From Filosporella fistucella (taxonomy: Eukaryota > Ascomycota > Leotiomycetes > Helotiales), in assembly GCA_030077755.1 (NCBI GenBank), contig JAQJZZ010000007.1:1550001-1614000 (forward strand): a stretch of DNA of 64,000 bases, written 5' to 3'. The position numbers and the translations under genes are program-made. Positions 47,901 to 62,683 of this stretch are shown piece after piece (position 1 is the first letter of the stretch; each line of letters begins with the position of its first letter). Below the pieces are notes generated by a model. The model was not told the DNA's origin, searched no databases, and saw only the letters and a list, made by a program, of their open reading frames with translations.

Positions 47901-50582
47901 AGAGAGGATTTGACCTCCTTAACCCTCACAAGGGGGCTTGAAGTTGCAGTATCAGATCTATATTCATCGAACGGCCCACCAAGATCTAAGGAACTCGTAG
48001 CAGTTTGATATGATTCTTGGCGAAAAACCGAAGTATGTTGGTCGTTAGGATCAGGAACCGAATAGATCTGCGCGGATCCATTGTTGTCGTCACTTTCAAA
48101 AGTGCCTGCGAGAGGAGCGAGTAAAGGAGTAAGCTCTGCGATATTCAACCCCTTGGGCTTCTCGACTGCGTCTATCTTTGCTCTGATCGACGCGGCGCCA
48201 AACTGAGCCACACTCGGTGATGATTGTTCTTGAACCTCTGAAAAAGAAGTACCAGATTGGACATCAGACTTGGCAGAATAATAGTTGGCTTTTGGAGTGA
48301 GCTCCCCTTCATCGCCGCTGCTCTCAACATCGAGGAAATCTGCGTCACTTAGTTCAAACCGTTGTGGAAGAGAAGATGCATGGCGGTTTTCCTCTCCTGT
48401 CAAAGACGACGTTGGAGTGTTAGGAGGATGGTGGTGTATGGAAGTGAGGTCCGAAGCCGAAAATGGGCGTGGATAGCGACCATAGAAATATTTGGGATCC
48501 GGGTTCATCAGCCCATCGAAACCAGAAACCACTCGGGGAGAATTTGCGCTAGTGTTCACGACCTCGTTGGAGCCCACTTGCTCTTGACTAGCATGAATCT
48601 CAAGATGAGAACTGTCATCCCCAAGGAAGAAATCACGGTCCGAATCAGCAGAAACTGGCGGCGTATTCGCCGCCATGTGTAAAGCCGAGTTGAGATTTTG
48701 TGTGAAGCTAGTGTCTGGAGTTGAGTGTGGTGTTTTGACCTGCGGAAACTTCAACGGAGAAACCATGCAGGATGGGTAATCGACATCCACCAGAGAATCA
48801 AAACTTCTTGCACTACGCAAAGGTCTGCTTGCTCCAGGTCGATAACTCACAGACTTTCTCTTAACCAAAGGTGTATCTCTGCGACTTGCTGCAAGATTCT
48901 TGTTGTCTTCCTGAACATCAGCGACATTCTTCGTATCATGCTGGCTGTGTCTACTAAGTCGATCTACATTGCCGGAAAGCAATCTTTCTGGCAATAGTGT
49001 ATCGAATAATGGTCCGAAGAGCCCGGGCCTCTTTCGGGAGTCATCATCGTGGATAGAACAACATGTGACTGGGGGACTTAGTCTACGACCGGTGTGAGCA
49101 GCAGATCCAAGAACCGCCAGTTGCTGCTCCTGCAGCTCCATATCGGTTACAATTATTTCCGCAAATTGTGTGAGTTCCCGACGCTGGACGGATGTGAAAA
49201 TCTTGCGAGGGCTTTTACCGACAATTGATATGACGCCAATCACCTTTCCACTCGAAGAAATGAGTGGAGCCGCAGCGAAGAATCTGACAGCCTTATTGAT
49301 CACCACAGGGTTGTTCTTGAACCGCCAATCCTGCTTTGATTAATAACTTCCTCGATCTTTGAAAACATCAACGTACCTTATGTGTGTCGAGAATAACAAG
49401 AGGATTAACGCCATATAAGACGTGTCCTGCCAGACTACAAGGCCTTGGCACTAGATATTTGCAGTTCTTCCGACGTTCTGCAACCCCGTATCGGATTTCA
49501 TGTCGGTCATTAAGCAGACTGATCCCGGCAACGCTGGCGTCAACCCTGGATAACAAAGTTCTCAAAGTCCCATATCCGATGGTTGGGCACCAGTGTTCAT
49601 AGCCCTTTGTCAAAGCAATTCTCTCGCCTTCGTTGGGTGGATAAATACAAGCAAGGAAGGGGATACTTTCAAGACGGCGCTCCGGTGGGCTTGGGGGACT
49701 CTCAAGATTATAACTTCCCTGTAAGAGGGATCAGCAACAGTCGAAGCAAAAAGAAGAAACGAAAAGCCATGAATGCAGGGCTAGACAGGAGATGATTGAT
49801 TTGCTTACCGATACGTATGCCTCTAGCCAGTCCCTCCACTCTTGTTGATTGTCCAACTCTTTTGAATATACTCTACGAACGTATTCAGCTAGAATGCAGA
49901 GACCATCCATATCGGCAGTATATCCAGGATCTTGAAAGATATCCTCCGAGCATATCTCATCGTCACAGCCACTTGGGCTATATTCGAAATCGGCTTGCTT
50001 TTTAAGCTTGAGAGCCGCTGCTGGGCTGACCAATACTTCTGCAAACTTGGACCGGGGCAGAGTTACTGGTGAGACTGGGATGCTGGAAGTTGGGATGCCT
50101 TGCTCGATTATCGTGTCCTCAAGGTATGCTTCAGGCGTCTCCTCCTCCGGAGCATGTGGCCCGAAGAGCTGCATCGCCGCATCTAGACGATACCGGGCCT
50201 TTGAGATATCGTTTATGGGACCATCCTGGTCTTGATGGGGCTGCTTCTCGAAATTACTTTCCTCCTCGCGGGCACGAAGCTTATGGTCCAGAGGGTTGAT
50301 AAAGGGGCAAGGATTAATTGGTAGATCCTTGAAGTCCATCTTCTCTTCATCTTCTGAGGTCTCGAATCCGTGATGTGATTCGAGATCTCTAGTTTCTTGT
50401 TTCGCAAGTTGGTTTCGTGCCTTTATTTCTTTAGCAGTCTCTGATGGCTGCCGCCCAAACATCTTCCCAATAGCGCTCATAGATTTCTTCTCATTGAGCA
50501 TTGAGCCTTTTCCAGTTCTATTGGAGGTAGATCCACTTTTGACAGTGGTACCACTACCTCGAGGAGGCTTGTCTTTAGGCAT
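44939..50582 (-). CDS. Large GAF-domain protein with disordered Ser-rich tail, 1835 aa
   Basis: Minus-strand exons 50582-49809, 49718-49377 and 49330-44939; introns 90 and 46 bp. Residues 1-230 are mostly polar (KSMSAIGKMFGRQPSETAKEIKAR), then EWRDWLEAYVS leads into a GAF domain at about 275-435 (IALTKGYEHWCPTIGYGTLRTLLSRVDASVAGISLLNDRHEIRYG..., CSLAGHVLYG, NPVVINKAVRFFAAAPLISSSG). A second folded, possibly GAF-like segment lies at about 980-1146. The rest is Ser/Thr/Pro-rich and probably disordered, including five 22-residue repeats at about 1499-1608. No kinase, cyclase, phytochrome or response-regulator domain follows the GAF domain, so it is likely a small-molecule or light/redox sensor or a scaffold without a known output. 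Function otherwise unknown. A fragment of it is duplicated in inverted orientation 2.2 kb downstream. Confidence 0.85.
45624..45953 (-). repeat. Five tandem 66-bp (22-residue) repeats inside the GAF gene
   Basis: Translated on the minus strand, units follow the pattern EPA..KSS.SKIGL..SQ.F.. with 22 residues each; five consecutive imperfect copies are seen, the last ending in SRISQSKAQKSAA. The frame is kept in all copies. Confidence 0.85.
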
Positions 50583-53500
50583 TTTGAGTATTTGTACGAT
50601 CTAACACGAGTGCAACCAGAGTTCGACTTGATATGTTAGAGATGGCAAAATTTTGGAGGGATCGCGAACTCACTGAATGGGACAATTATCCTGAAGAAGT
50701 TCTCGACATCTAAGAGATAGGATGAAGCCCTTGAAAGACACTATCCTCTCCGCAAAGGTGTAAAAGCGCGAAGGTTGGGAGGAAATGCGCGCAGGTACTG
50801 GATGAATAACTAAATCAGTACCACAACTCGAGTTTCTGGCAACGAAGATGACATACCTGAATCTAGGTGCTCTCGAATTCCTGCTGCATCGATACCCCCG
50901 CAGGATAAGAGAGGTATAAGTGTTGAACGAGCTGCTGTGCAATTAAATTGGGATGTATGGTCAAACTAAGATTGGAGAAACCTACTCTCAAAGGTAGTCA
51001 AATACGCGTCGTCAGCTGTTGCAAGATGATTTGTACAAGAAAGCAACCCAGAGAGGGTTATGTGCAACGAATGACGAGTGTAGATAAGACCTGGTGTGGT
51101 CTTAATGGTGTGGTGATGTCAGCGGGGATGAATGTGAATGATTGTCGGATAGAGAAGTCGGGTTGATCGATGATGGAACTTCTTGGGGAATGTTATGCGG
51201 TGGTTTCGAATGAGAGAGGTGAATAGGCTGATTGAATGGTGAAGAGGCTGATTCAATGGTGAAGTGATGGAAACCGCGCCTATATTTTTGATAATGACGG
51301 TAAATTTGTTGTGGAGGAAGGTTTTCGGCCTTTGGTTTCTGTAGGTCAGTCTCCAGATACCCTCAGTGCCGCAAGGCTCTCTCGACTCGACGTTGAGGCA
51401 CGAGTCGGTTTGTTAGTTAGAACACTAATGTTACAACATCAAAACATCCAACTTCCACTCTGCATGATGGCCACGCATGCAAAAGACTGGTGATTGAGTG
51501 TGAAAACAGACTTTGTGTAACGACATGTAAGCCTCGAAAGTACCGCAACTTGATGCTTGTAAGTAAAAGACAGTGGAGTGAGAGTTGTCTCGAGTAAGAT
51601 GTGACTTCTCAGCAGGGTATCGTAGAGACTTCCCCAGGTTCGAATTCGAAAGGCAGTTTCCGCTAACATTGAGAAGCATGCAGCATTTGGGGATACAGAA
51701 GAGGGATATTCAAATGATAATACAAGGCTAGATTTGCAGCCCAGCAGCAGAGGCAGAAGAGAATCCTCACATTGGAGGTGTAGGGAAGAGAATGGTAGTA
51801 AATCAAGAAAGTTCTTATAAATCATTCAAAATCCCTATTAGGAAGGCTCTTATTCGTACCTTCCTGTGCTAGAGACGCAGTAGACTGACATTTCCTGGTG
51901 TAGAAGTAGCAGCAGCATCGTTCCTTCCTCGTCCTTCCTCCAGCGATTCACAAGACAAGCCACCTCAATATCGAATAATCGAACTATTATTAGTACTAGA
52001 AACAAAGAAATAGTAGCTATTGCTCCAGTAATACTGATTAGGAGGTTAACTAAGGGGAAAGGGTGTTGCTGATGCTAATGCTGCTCCTGGCAAAGCACCC
52101 GTTGGACGATAGCAAAGAATATCTTTCGCTGCAGCCAATAATGACAGACTATAAGCAATCCACGAAGTCTAAGAGTGTTTGTGAATACTGCTGCTACTAT
52201 TGCTGCTGATAGCATAGAACAAGAGCAAGGACAAACAAGCTGACAATACCAAGGGAAATACATAATGACAGCCACACCATTCCTCAAATCTATTCTACCA
52301 CATCGAAAATACCTATTGGATACATTATCTACACTCCTGATACTAACATCCATTCCCTCTAAGGATCTGGAGGTTATTATCATGATTATTTTGTTAAAGT
52401 AGAGTAATACATTGGATGGACCGACGTTGACATTCATATACCCACTATTACAAGCTTGGTTCTAAGCTAGGGTAGCAGATAGATTTAGACGAACGCTGGG
52501 ATGAGTTGGTATCACTGGGGAAGGATTCCGATAGGCTTATATTTTCCGATGATTTGGTGGAGCGGAGAGTGGAGTGGAGTGGATAGTGGACAATACAAGT
52601 ATCAAGTTACTTTCATCTGGGCATTGAAAGGTTTTTGGGAGATAATACAATTGCATACACAAGATAGTGTTTTCTCGATACGGATTAAATGCACAGCTTT
52701 CAGTTAGAGATACTGTCGAATTATTAGTAGAAAGATAGGGAACTGCTGCATCAGATCGGCTGACGGCTGACGATGTATAGCTGAGATAAACGTACATCTC
52801 CTGACAACTTCTTCCTTATTGAGTACCTTAAGGTATAGAGGCGACTTACAGGTACCTTGGAACCAGCGACTTAATGAAAGCGTCGCTGACCACGATACAC
52901 TGCAAGTCACCTGCAGTCAATATATCTAGGAGGAACTTCGATAACTATTCCGGCCGCTGACCACGGTGTCAATGCGAAAGCATTTACGAATGCACGTTAC
53001 ATATATGACTACCTAGAATCTACTCGACGTTCAAAAATTGTAGTCCGCTCGTTGTAATAAGAAGTAGGTACTCCTTTGTCGTCGCCATCATTTGTCTCCC
53101 CACATGCGGCAAGCTGGACCTCACAAACCGTCAAAGCCGTTTAATGAATGTAGAAGCAGCCGCCCTATTATCATTCAAAGCACAATGAGAGAACGTTTGA
53201 AAGTTAGTAGATGCAATCGCTACAATCAACCTAGACAAAAGATGCTTGAAACGTGGCTAATAACGGGGTCCTCCCGTATACCCACTCAGCACGCTCTGGA
53301 TAATCAGTTCTCTCCATACCTACCTGATTTCGACGCACGTAAGTCCTTTCCACACCTCATTATTCCTTTTCAGACACAAATAAATACCTCTCGATAGTAG
53401 AGCTAGGATTCGAAATCTCAGGTAGTCCATTTGGCATTATTTCTCTATGCTACCAATACATTACAATTCACCATGGTATACGTGCCTTACAAGGCGGAAC

Positions 53501-53741
53501 GAGGCTGAGCTCCCTTCTCCCCATCGTCTAAATCATGTACGAAGCACAATGCAGGTTAAGGAGCACTTATGTCAAGGGATTTGTAGCTGTGTTATATCCA
53601 ATATACAATCATTCTTCATACCCAAATATCTACATGAAGTCATCTATCCACACCATATGCATCCAATCCACTTTCCAACATCCCAAGTCCTCTATATAGA
53701 TTCAATCCAATCTCACGAAGATCAGCTGGTATATCTCCCCC
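50583..53741. other. Intergenic region, no supported gene
   Basis: About 3.2 kb upstream of the GAF gene and downstream of the GT17 gene. Many short frames, none with domain texture. Purine/pyrimidine-skewed AT-rich stretches occur at 51960-52450. A 20-bp tandem duplication lies at 51221-51260. Nothing else is recognisable; an unrecognised small gene cannot be ruled out. Confidence 0.45.
51221..51260. repeat. 20-bp tandem duplication
   Basis: Two adjacent copies of a 20-bp unit differing at two positions, followed by the start of a third. Confidence 0.85.
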
Positions 53742-54920
53742 CTATTCCCCAGGTACATCCCACTCATGATAATCCTTAAAACCACCCGCATTACCATCTC
53801 TCTCCAGTAAATAGCTCCAACGCTGCATATCCCTATGCAAAACCGGCGGCACATCATTATTCCCCCAGATCCTTGTATACTTCTCTCCCTCTCTATCCCA
53901 CAAATCCAATCCCTTTCTAACTCTATCCACAATCCTCGTTGGCTCCCTGAACGCCTCTTGATTAAGTCCACGATGTGAGAATGAACGCATTTTCGTGAGA
54001 ACCTCTTCTACGCTCGCGAAACAGGTACTACAATGCCAGCCGCCGTTCCAGAGATCCACTTTTTCTCTCCAGCGCAAGAGTTTCCATCCCCCGTCACCGA
54101 TGCGCAAATCATTTGGGAGAATCGTATCGCCTCTCCCTAGCCCACCAAAGAGAGTAGCTTGTGGATGCGGCCACTGGGGGCCAATATGCAGGAATTGGAA
54201 GCCGTAGTAATAGAATTGACTCCGTATCGTAACACGACGATGCGAATGACAATTCCGCAATACCATGATAGTAGCAGGTCGTACTACCTCATCAATATCA
54301 GCTACGATTATCACATCTCCTTTCACTGCCTTCTTGTTCCCCTCAAATTTGCTGAACGTCTGCGAGAACATCGCATTCCTTTGATGATCTTCGTAGTCCC
54401 ATGCGCGTTTACTGCCTATAGGGGGATCTTCCACAACATGATATACAATCTTCTGCTCCCATTCCTTGTATCGTCCCTTTTTCATCTCTTTCGCCAGGTG
54501 TAGATCTTTTGGCAGATTGGTAAAAGTAACACTGCTTTCGACAAGAACAAAGTAATCCACACTGGAATATAATGTTGATAATTGTATCTCCAACCAGTCC
54601 AATTCATCATTTATCATAAGTAATAGATACACCTTCCTCCTCTCCTCTCTCTTCTCCCACACCGGCCAATGCATCGCCTTGCATATCTTCTTTGCTTCCA
54701 AATGATGCAAGTATCCATATTCTCCTATACTGGCATTCAGAGGCAGAGTACGCACAGCTTCGTACTTGATTTCAGCTTGTGTGATTTCATGTTTCTGACG
54801 CTTTGGGGCCGGAAGAATTAGGTAGATGAACAAGAAGGCGATTATGACGAGGAGACGTAGGAGCCGGGAGCGCAGGATCGGAGAACGTCTTAGGCGTGCA
54901 AGAGAGTGGCGGCGGAGCAT
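53742..54920 (-). CDS. Glycosyltransferase family 17 protein (GnT-III-like), 392 aa
   Basis: Single exon. Related to beta-1,4-mannosyl-glycoprotein N-acetylglucosaminyltransferase (GT17), which adds GlcNAc to N-glycans in the Golgi; the fungal substrate is not established. Features: a type II signal anchor (about residues 21-38) after a strongly basic N terminus, the opening strand RRKVYLLLMINDELDWLEIQLSTLYSSVDYFVLVES, the DxD-like VIIVADIDEVVRP expected to bind the metal and nucleotide sugar, NGGWHCSTCF, and a C-terminal segment on HRDMQRW. It stands alone among housekeeping genes. Confidence 0.88.
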   Translation of the reverse strand: MLRRHSLARLRRSPILRSRLLRLLVIIAFLFIYLILPAPKRQKHEITQAEIKYEAVRTLPLNASIGEYGYLHHLEAKKICKAMHWPVWEKREERRKVYLLLMINDELDWLEIQLSTLYSSVDYFVLVESSVTFTNLPKDLHLAKEMKKGRYKEWEQKIVYHVVEDPPIGSKRAWDYEDHQRNAMFSQTFSKFEGNKKAVKGDVIIVADIDEVVRPATIMVLRNCHSHRRVTIRSQFYYYGFQFLHIGPQWPHPQATLFGGLGRGDTILPNDLRIGDGGWKLLRWREKVDLWNGGWHCSTCFASVEEVLTKMRSFSHRGLNQEAFREPTRIVDRVRKGLDLWDREGEKYTRIWGNNDVPPVLHRDMQRWSYLLERDGNAGGFKDYHEWDVPGE

Positions 54921-55800
54921 CGTTGGGCGACTATTGCCCTTAGGAGCGGGAACTTAGAGGAAGCTGGGTATAGATGGCATTGCGCTTGCACTTGCGCTGG
55001 CAGAGAGGGATCGCAGATGAGGTTTTCGAGGATGATCGAGATTGAGGAGGGACAGGAGTCGGAAAGGAAATGCAAGAGAAATTGGATTCGAGGTGGTTGG
55101 AGATATTGCGGCGCAGACAGCCATGCCAAGGGTCAGAGACATTTGGCTTGGCAGCCGTTTGACAGGTGTGGGGAAATGGCCGGTCTTTATTTTGACATAA
55201 AGCTAGTTGGAAGCTGGTACAAGAGTAGCATTGTTTTGTATCAAAAATGTCTGGAGGACGACTGAAAAATGCTGCAATGTTGTAATATATGTAAGATGCG
55301 ATCCTGGTTTACTTTGATGTTGACCCCTTGGTTCCTGCTCGTTTCTCAAATTGCCTTTTTGGGAGGTACAACAGGTATATGAACTCACATAGTGCTGAAT
55401 CCAACATCGGCCGTCAAGAGCCAGCTCCTTTGACCAAGTGGTTTGACAAATAACATGGTATGCGGATGTAATCAAATGGTAATACATTTGGAGTTCGGTG
55501 GCGACACCGAATTTTTTGTTTAAAAAGGTAATTGATTTTTTTTGGGCATTTTTGGATTCTTTTTTTCTTTCAAGTGTTTTTTGGCCCAGTTGCATCCCGT
55601 CTGTTGATTTATTTTATTTGTTCAAAAAAGGAAAATGAAGAGAGACGAAAATTTTTAGAAAACACAATTGCTTCACTGTTCAAGTCTACAGCGCTGTTCA
55701 TGAATATCATTGCTGATGTATTCTATCTAACCCAATAAATTCGTACCCCTCCCTGCCTTGCAGACGTACAATATCATACACTCCCAATTCCTATAGATTC
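54921..55800. other. Intergenic region, no supported gene
   Basis: 880 bp between two minus-strand genes; promoter and leader of the GT17 gene and the 3' UTR of the phosphatase gene. T-rich at 55530-55590. Nothing else seen. Confidence 0.5.
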
Positions 55801-57090
55801 TCACTTGCCCTCCTCACAAGCAATAGCAACCACTACACATATATCATCTACCTTTCCACCCCTCCACCGCTCATGCGGATAATATTTCTGTACTTCTCTG
55901 GCAAAAGGCCCGTCTTTCTTCGTATTGATACTCGCAGCTTTCGCTTCTCCAGTAATCCCAACAGCCAGAAAGCTCTGCAAGCTAGGTATCTCCTCTGCGC
56001 CACTCTTCCCATCATCAGCTAGTATGAACCTTCCCAAGCTGCCTCCAACTTGTACACCATCGTCTGTGTGTTCCCAAGCCCTAGATCCAAGCATGATCCG
56101 CGAGACAATCTTCAGGATATCTTGACTAGAGAGATTATCCCAGACACCATCACTTGCAAACACCAATACGTCACCGTGTCGTAGATCATGCTGCGACACA
56201 TTCGAATCTTTCGGTAGGTCGCATAGCTGCTGGCCCCCAAAAGCCTCCGCTTGCTTCAGCACCTTCTCAGGTATAATAGAAAGCTGATATGGCGTATTGA
56301 ATGCATGTGTCTGCGGCTCAGAGTAATTATGGATCGCATTCAACCTCAACTGCACAAACCCCGAATCCCCCAAGTTCGCAACCTCAAGCCCTCCATCTCC
56401 CTTCGCAATCGCCACACAAGCCGTGCTTCCACCTGCTCTCACAGTATCATCTTTGCAAATATCCTCGTACCCTCTCTGCATCAGACTTTTGGCACCGATA
56501 GGAGGATCCCATTCCTCCGTCTTGTGTGTATAGGCTGCGTGAGCCATGTAATCGCAAAACCCGTGCGCGAAGTCTGCAGGGTCAACTCCTGAGTCTATCC
56601 AGCCTCCGACTCCATCTGCAATACCCAGAGCAACATCTGTGCTCTCACCAACGCGACTGACGAAGAAAGCATCTTGCCCGCTATCAGGTCGAGTGCGTTT
56701 ATCTTTCCGACGCGCGCGGATATGGTTATAGGGATTGAAGTTGAAGACATTGGTATCAGGATTGTATCTGCGATCCTTCGCTGTGAACGAGGCTGCGATC
56801 CCATATGTAAATTTCGATGTCGAATAGACTGGTTTGGAGGTATGGAAATGACGATGTAATGGTACAGAAGGGTATCGTTTTGAGGATCGCGAATTGGCGT
56901 ATGAGGTTGAGAAATGCTGTTTCAGAGAAAAAGGAATTCTAGTAGGTATGCAGTAGAGTGGACAGCTCGTGAGATGCGCGGATCGTGTCCTACATGCTGT
57001 AACAGCGAATGTGCGAAAAGGGGAGGCCATCATGGGTGATCTGAGTGACCTGAGAAATAGGTGGCAAGCCCGTAGGCCGCGCAGATTCAA
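55801..57090 (-). CDS. PTC7: Mitochondrial PP2C-type phosphatase Ptc7, 429 aa
   Basis: Single exon. A metal-dependent Ser/Thr phosphatase of the PTC7/PPTC7 group, which in yeast acts in mitochondria on proteins of coenzyme Q synthesis. The N-terminal 90 residues are rich in Arg and Ser with almost no acids, as in a presequence (MNLRGLRACHLFLRSLRSP...). The catalytic domain starts at about residue 92 and has the PP2C signatures SGQDAFFVS, ALGIADGVGGWID with metal-binding Asp, GGSTACVAIA, ANLGDSGF, FASDGVWDNLSSQDI, and the last Asp in GKVDDICVVVA. All metal ligands expected for the family appear present. Length is a little above the yeast protein because of the long leader. Confidence 0.93.
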   Translation of the reverse strand: MNLRGLRACHLFLRSLRSPMMASPFRTFAVTACRTRSAHLTSCPLYCIPTRIPFSLKQHFSTSYANSRSSKRYPSVPLHRHFHTSKPVYSTSKFTYGIAASFTAKDRRYNPDTNVFNFNPYNHIRARRKDKRTRPDSGQDAFFVSRVGESTDVALGIADGVGGWIDSGVDPADFAHGFCDYMAHAAYTHKTEEWDPPIGAKSLMQRGYEDICKDDTVRAGGSTACVAIAKGDGGLEVANLGDSGFVQLRLNAIHNYSEPQTHAFNTPYQLSIIPEKVLKQAEAFGGQQLCDLPKDSNVSQHDLRHGDVLVFASDGVWDNLSSQDILKIVSRIMLGSRAWEHTDDGVQVGGSLGRFILADDGKSGAEEIPSLQSFLAVGITGEAKAASINTKKDGPFAREVQKYYPHERWRGGKVDDICVVVAIACEEGK

Positions 57091-57910
57091 TTGAGATGTC
57101 TAACGGACGGTCGCAATCATCTTAGAGATTAATGAAGCGGAAGATCAAGAACACGTTGAGATCGGGTGATTGGTTTATGTCGTAAATATTAGTATGTGTT
57201 CTCACAATTTCGTCAGCTGAAAATAAACTTTCTGATCGTCATATTGCGTTTGCATCCCTGCGTGCCCCCCTATCCGCTGTTATCCGCTAAAACAATGCCG
57301 ACGGATTTTGATCAGATCATGTCAGCCTCGTTTTTCTTCTTCAGCCGCATGGTATCTCAGAATAATATTCATGAATCTATTAATTGCTTCAGGAACCTGA
57401 TTTACTTACAGAAGCCATATAATTCAAAGGTCAACAGATATTCTCTTCGAAAATGCTACCCTCTTCGATCCAGCTTTCCACCAAATCTATTTTAAGTACT
57501 TCACACTGGCATATACTACCTGGCGCACTCTGTTATCCGCTTTGCGATTACCTGATGCCATTGTGGGCTGCTATGACAAGAAACAGGAGCGTTTGATATC
57601 AGCAGCTAGTGCTCTTATTGAGGATTCGCAGGATCTGCTGTGATCTCCCCAGGCAGGTATTTACGTTTGATACCGCCGTGGAAATAGTACACGAACGCAA
57701 AGAAAACTGGCGCGAAGCATATGTCCGTAAAATAGGAAATATTCATAGAAACAACTATTAAATTCTCCAACTTCAGGGATCCAAGAGCTGGGTATATCCT
57801 CCCGTACTTCTATATAGATCAACAAAACAATGCATCAAATGCATCAAAACGCCTCCCTATGCAAACATATATGGCCCATCCCATCGCCACCTTCATCTTC
57901 CCTAACCTAC
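57091..57910. other. Intergenic region, no supported gene
   Basis: 820 bp between PTC7 and JAC1, both read on the minus strand; no gene, RNA or repeat recognised. Confidence 0.5.
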
Positions 57911-58678
57911 CTAATGCTGATTCAAGCCCCCTCCCTTCCCGTGTTCCCACGCGTCCAAACTCTCCTTAATATTAACCCAATATCTCAACCTAACACTCTC
58001 CTCCCTCGCCGTCTCCAAATCATCCTCTTTGAAAGCCTTATCCAAAACCTCCTCACTCCTTCTAATCCTCTCCTCATTCGCTTCTCTAACACTTCCCAAC
58101 TCGCCCTCATGCTCCGCCTCATCAATCTGCTCTCTCGCTTCCATGACTTCCATTAAGAGTTCCGGGTCTTCTACCTTCGCTGTCTCGTCTACAGCTACAT
58201 CTATGCCGCGGAGATGCAGCAGATACTGTGTTCTGAGTAGAGGATTTTGAAGGGTTTTATACGCTTCGTTTATGCGTGCTGATGTGCCTTCTGCGCGGGT
58301 TTTGAGGTGGGAGTGGTGGCGATCGGGATGTGCTACTGCTTGTAATTGTAGGAACTCTTTGCGCAGAGTACGGGCATCGATATGGAAGGGTCCGGAAGGA
58401 GGAGGTCCTTCAGGGAGAGTGAGAGGGAAGAATTCGTAGTGAGTCTTTGGCGGTGGAGGATTTTGCGCCGGAGTAGTGGAGGAAGAGGGTTGTGGGGAGC
58501 TGGAAGAGCTCTGGAAGCGGGATTGAGTAGCAATGGGCGCGGCGGATGGAAAGAGTGCTCTTCTACATGACGCGCAGATGGAATACGGAGAAGAGGATGC
58601 TCTTGGTGGCAATGTGATGGGGCGGCGCGACTCGAGGGATCGTAGCAGCTGTGTATTTCTGCGCAATGAAGAACGCAT
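57911..58678 (-). CDS. JAC1: Mitochondrial Fe-S co-chaperone Jac1 (HscB type), 255 aa
   Basis: Single exon. A J-protein that delivers the scaffold Isu to the Hsp70 Ssq1 for iron-sulphur cluster transfer in the mitochondrial matrix. It has an Arg/Ser-rich presequence (residues 1 to about 50), then a J domain (YEFFPLT... to TQYLLHL) with the HPDR motif that stimulates Hsp70, and a C-terminal three-helix HSCB domain (ELLMEVMEAREQIDEAEHEGEL, then DDLETARE...LRYWVNIKESLDAWE) that binds the scaffold. Length fits the fungal orthologues. Confidence 0.94.
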   Translation of the reverse strand: MRSSLRRNTQLLRSLESRRPITLPPRASSSPYSICASCRRALFPSAAPIATQSRFQSSSSSPQPSSSTTPAQNPPPPKTHYEFFPLTLPEGPPPSGPFHIDARTLRKEFLQLQAVAHPDRHHSHLKTRAEGTSARINEAYKTLQNPLLRTQYLLHLRGIDVAVDETAKVEDPELLMEVMEAREQIDEAEHEGELGSVREANEERIRRSEEVLDKAFKEDDLETAREESVRLRYWVNIKESLDAWEHGKGGGLNQH

Positions 58679-59446
58679 ATTGAATTCGTCTGCGACGGCT
58701 GGAGGGAGAAAAGGACGGATGGAATGATTTGATGTTTATCAATGGTAGATAAGGTGGGAAAGTCTCAATTATGAAGCTATTATCTCCGTGCTCCGAAAAG
58801 AGCGCAGAATGTCTCGGTCTCGAATATTTTGCGGCAATGACGTACAGAAGAATGTCGCTTGACTACGACCGCGGTTCAGTCCTTCAGGGGTTTGGCGGCT
58901 GTAAGTTCAATATGGAGCAATGCAGCTGTTAGATATAGGCAACTTATATGAAAAGCTTGTATTTTACATATTTTAAGTGCAAATTCTGTGTGCTGTTCGA
59001 ATTTTGCACGGTTTAATGGCGGGCAAAAGTTTCGCAGTGACCGGGATTCTAGTATGAGCAATTCTTCCCTAAAGCCGAGGCACAAATAGTGACGCTCAAC
59101 GTGGTACTGCAGTGCTTGAAATTCTCTCTGTCAAAACTAATTCTCTGCATGAAGCTACTCACGCGCTGCAGAAGCCGTACATTGTGGCTTATGGCATGGA
59201 GATTTTACCCCGCTATCGGCTGCAAGCATGAAGACCTCCTCCTCCTTTTCCTAGATGGCCGAAGTCATCCATAGCCTTTGGGTCAAAACAAGTCATTCGA
59301 AGTCATGTTCTCATCTAGGAAATGAGAACCAGCCAGGAGGTAACAATAATTCTATGATTCTATAGACCGATATGGTCACCTAGCAGAAACGCAAAAATGA
59401 TACAGCCAAGAGTTGAAAACGCAAAATGCAAAGGAAATCTTTTAGA
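58679..59446. other. Intergenic region, no supported gene
   Basis: 770 bp between JAC1 and the adenylosuccinate synthetase gene; promoter of the former, 3' UTR of the latter. Nothing else seen. Confidence 0.5.
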
Positions 59447-61847
<2,401 letters not shown>

Positions 61848-62683
61848 TTTTGATTGAGAACTTCGCAGATGATATAGTAAGGTGGGTAGAAGAGTCCGGT
61901 CTTGAGAACAAGAGTGTGTTACTTAAGGTATTGGGGATTCGATTGACTGGTTGCTGGTAGAAAATAGATAACCCGAAAAGTGTCGTCCGACTGCGATTCC
62001 TTCCACGATCGGATGGTAGGTAGAGTGGGGGTCTGAATTGAGCGGCGACGTCCTGACAATCCAACAGCACAGAGTTATGCGTTTTCTGTGTCTTAATTCC
62101 GTGATGAATTGGCTTTGCACAAATGGGCAAATCTTCAAAGTTCAATCCAACATCAGGTCCTGGGGCAGAGTCATTTTGTGGCCGGTAGCGGGGCACTAAA
62201 CTAAGATTTCACCCGCAAAATTGCGAATCTGGGATGGAGGGGTCATTTTGCACCGCCACAACCTGCCCGCATTGTGGCTTGAGAACGTCACATGAATTTA
62301 AAGGGGTAAAATATTCAATTCTTGTTAAATATGTATGTATATTCACACCCAAAAATCTTACACAAAGAGAGATGTAGATCGCTTCCTATTTTCGTGATTT
62401 GACGTTTCTTTTCAAATGAGTAACACCCCGCAACGAAATTTATGTCGTCACCCTATCAAGCTCACAATTCGCTCAACAGTCCTTAGCTGGTGAACAAATA
62501 TTCCAAGAATCGGAAGGAACATCAAATGTGAGAGCATAATAGAATGCTTATGATATATGGCTTAAGCAGCACCTTGTTGTTGCAGGCTCCCAAAATAATC
62601 TTGGTGCTAGCAACCATAAAACGAGCCGTATCTTTCTTGTCACGTTTCACAACAATCACCTGTGAGTTCTTGCAGCAGCGAAA
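61848..62683. other. Intergenic region upstream of ADE12
   Basis: 836 bp between the diverging ADE12 start and the MYND relic. No supported gene. Confidence 0.45.
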
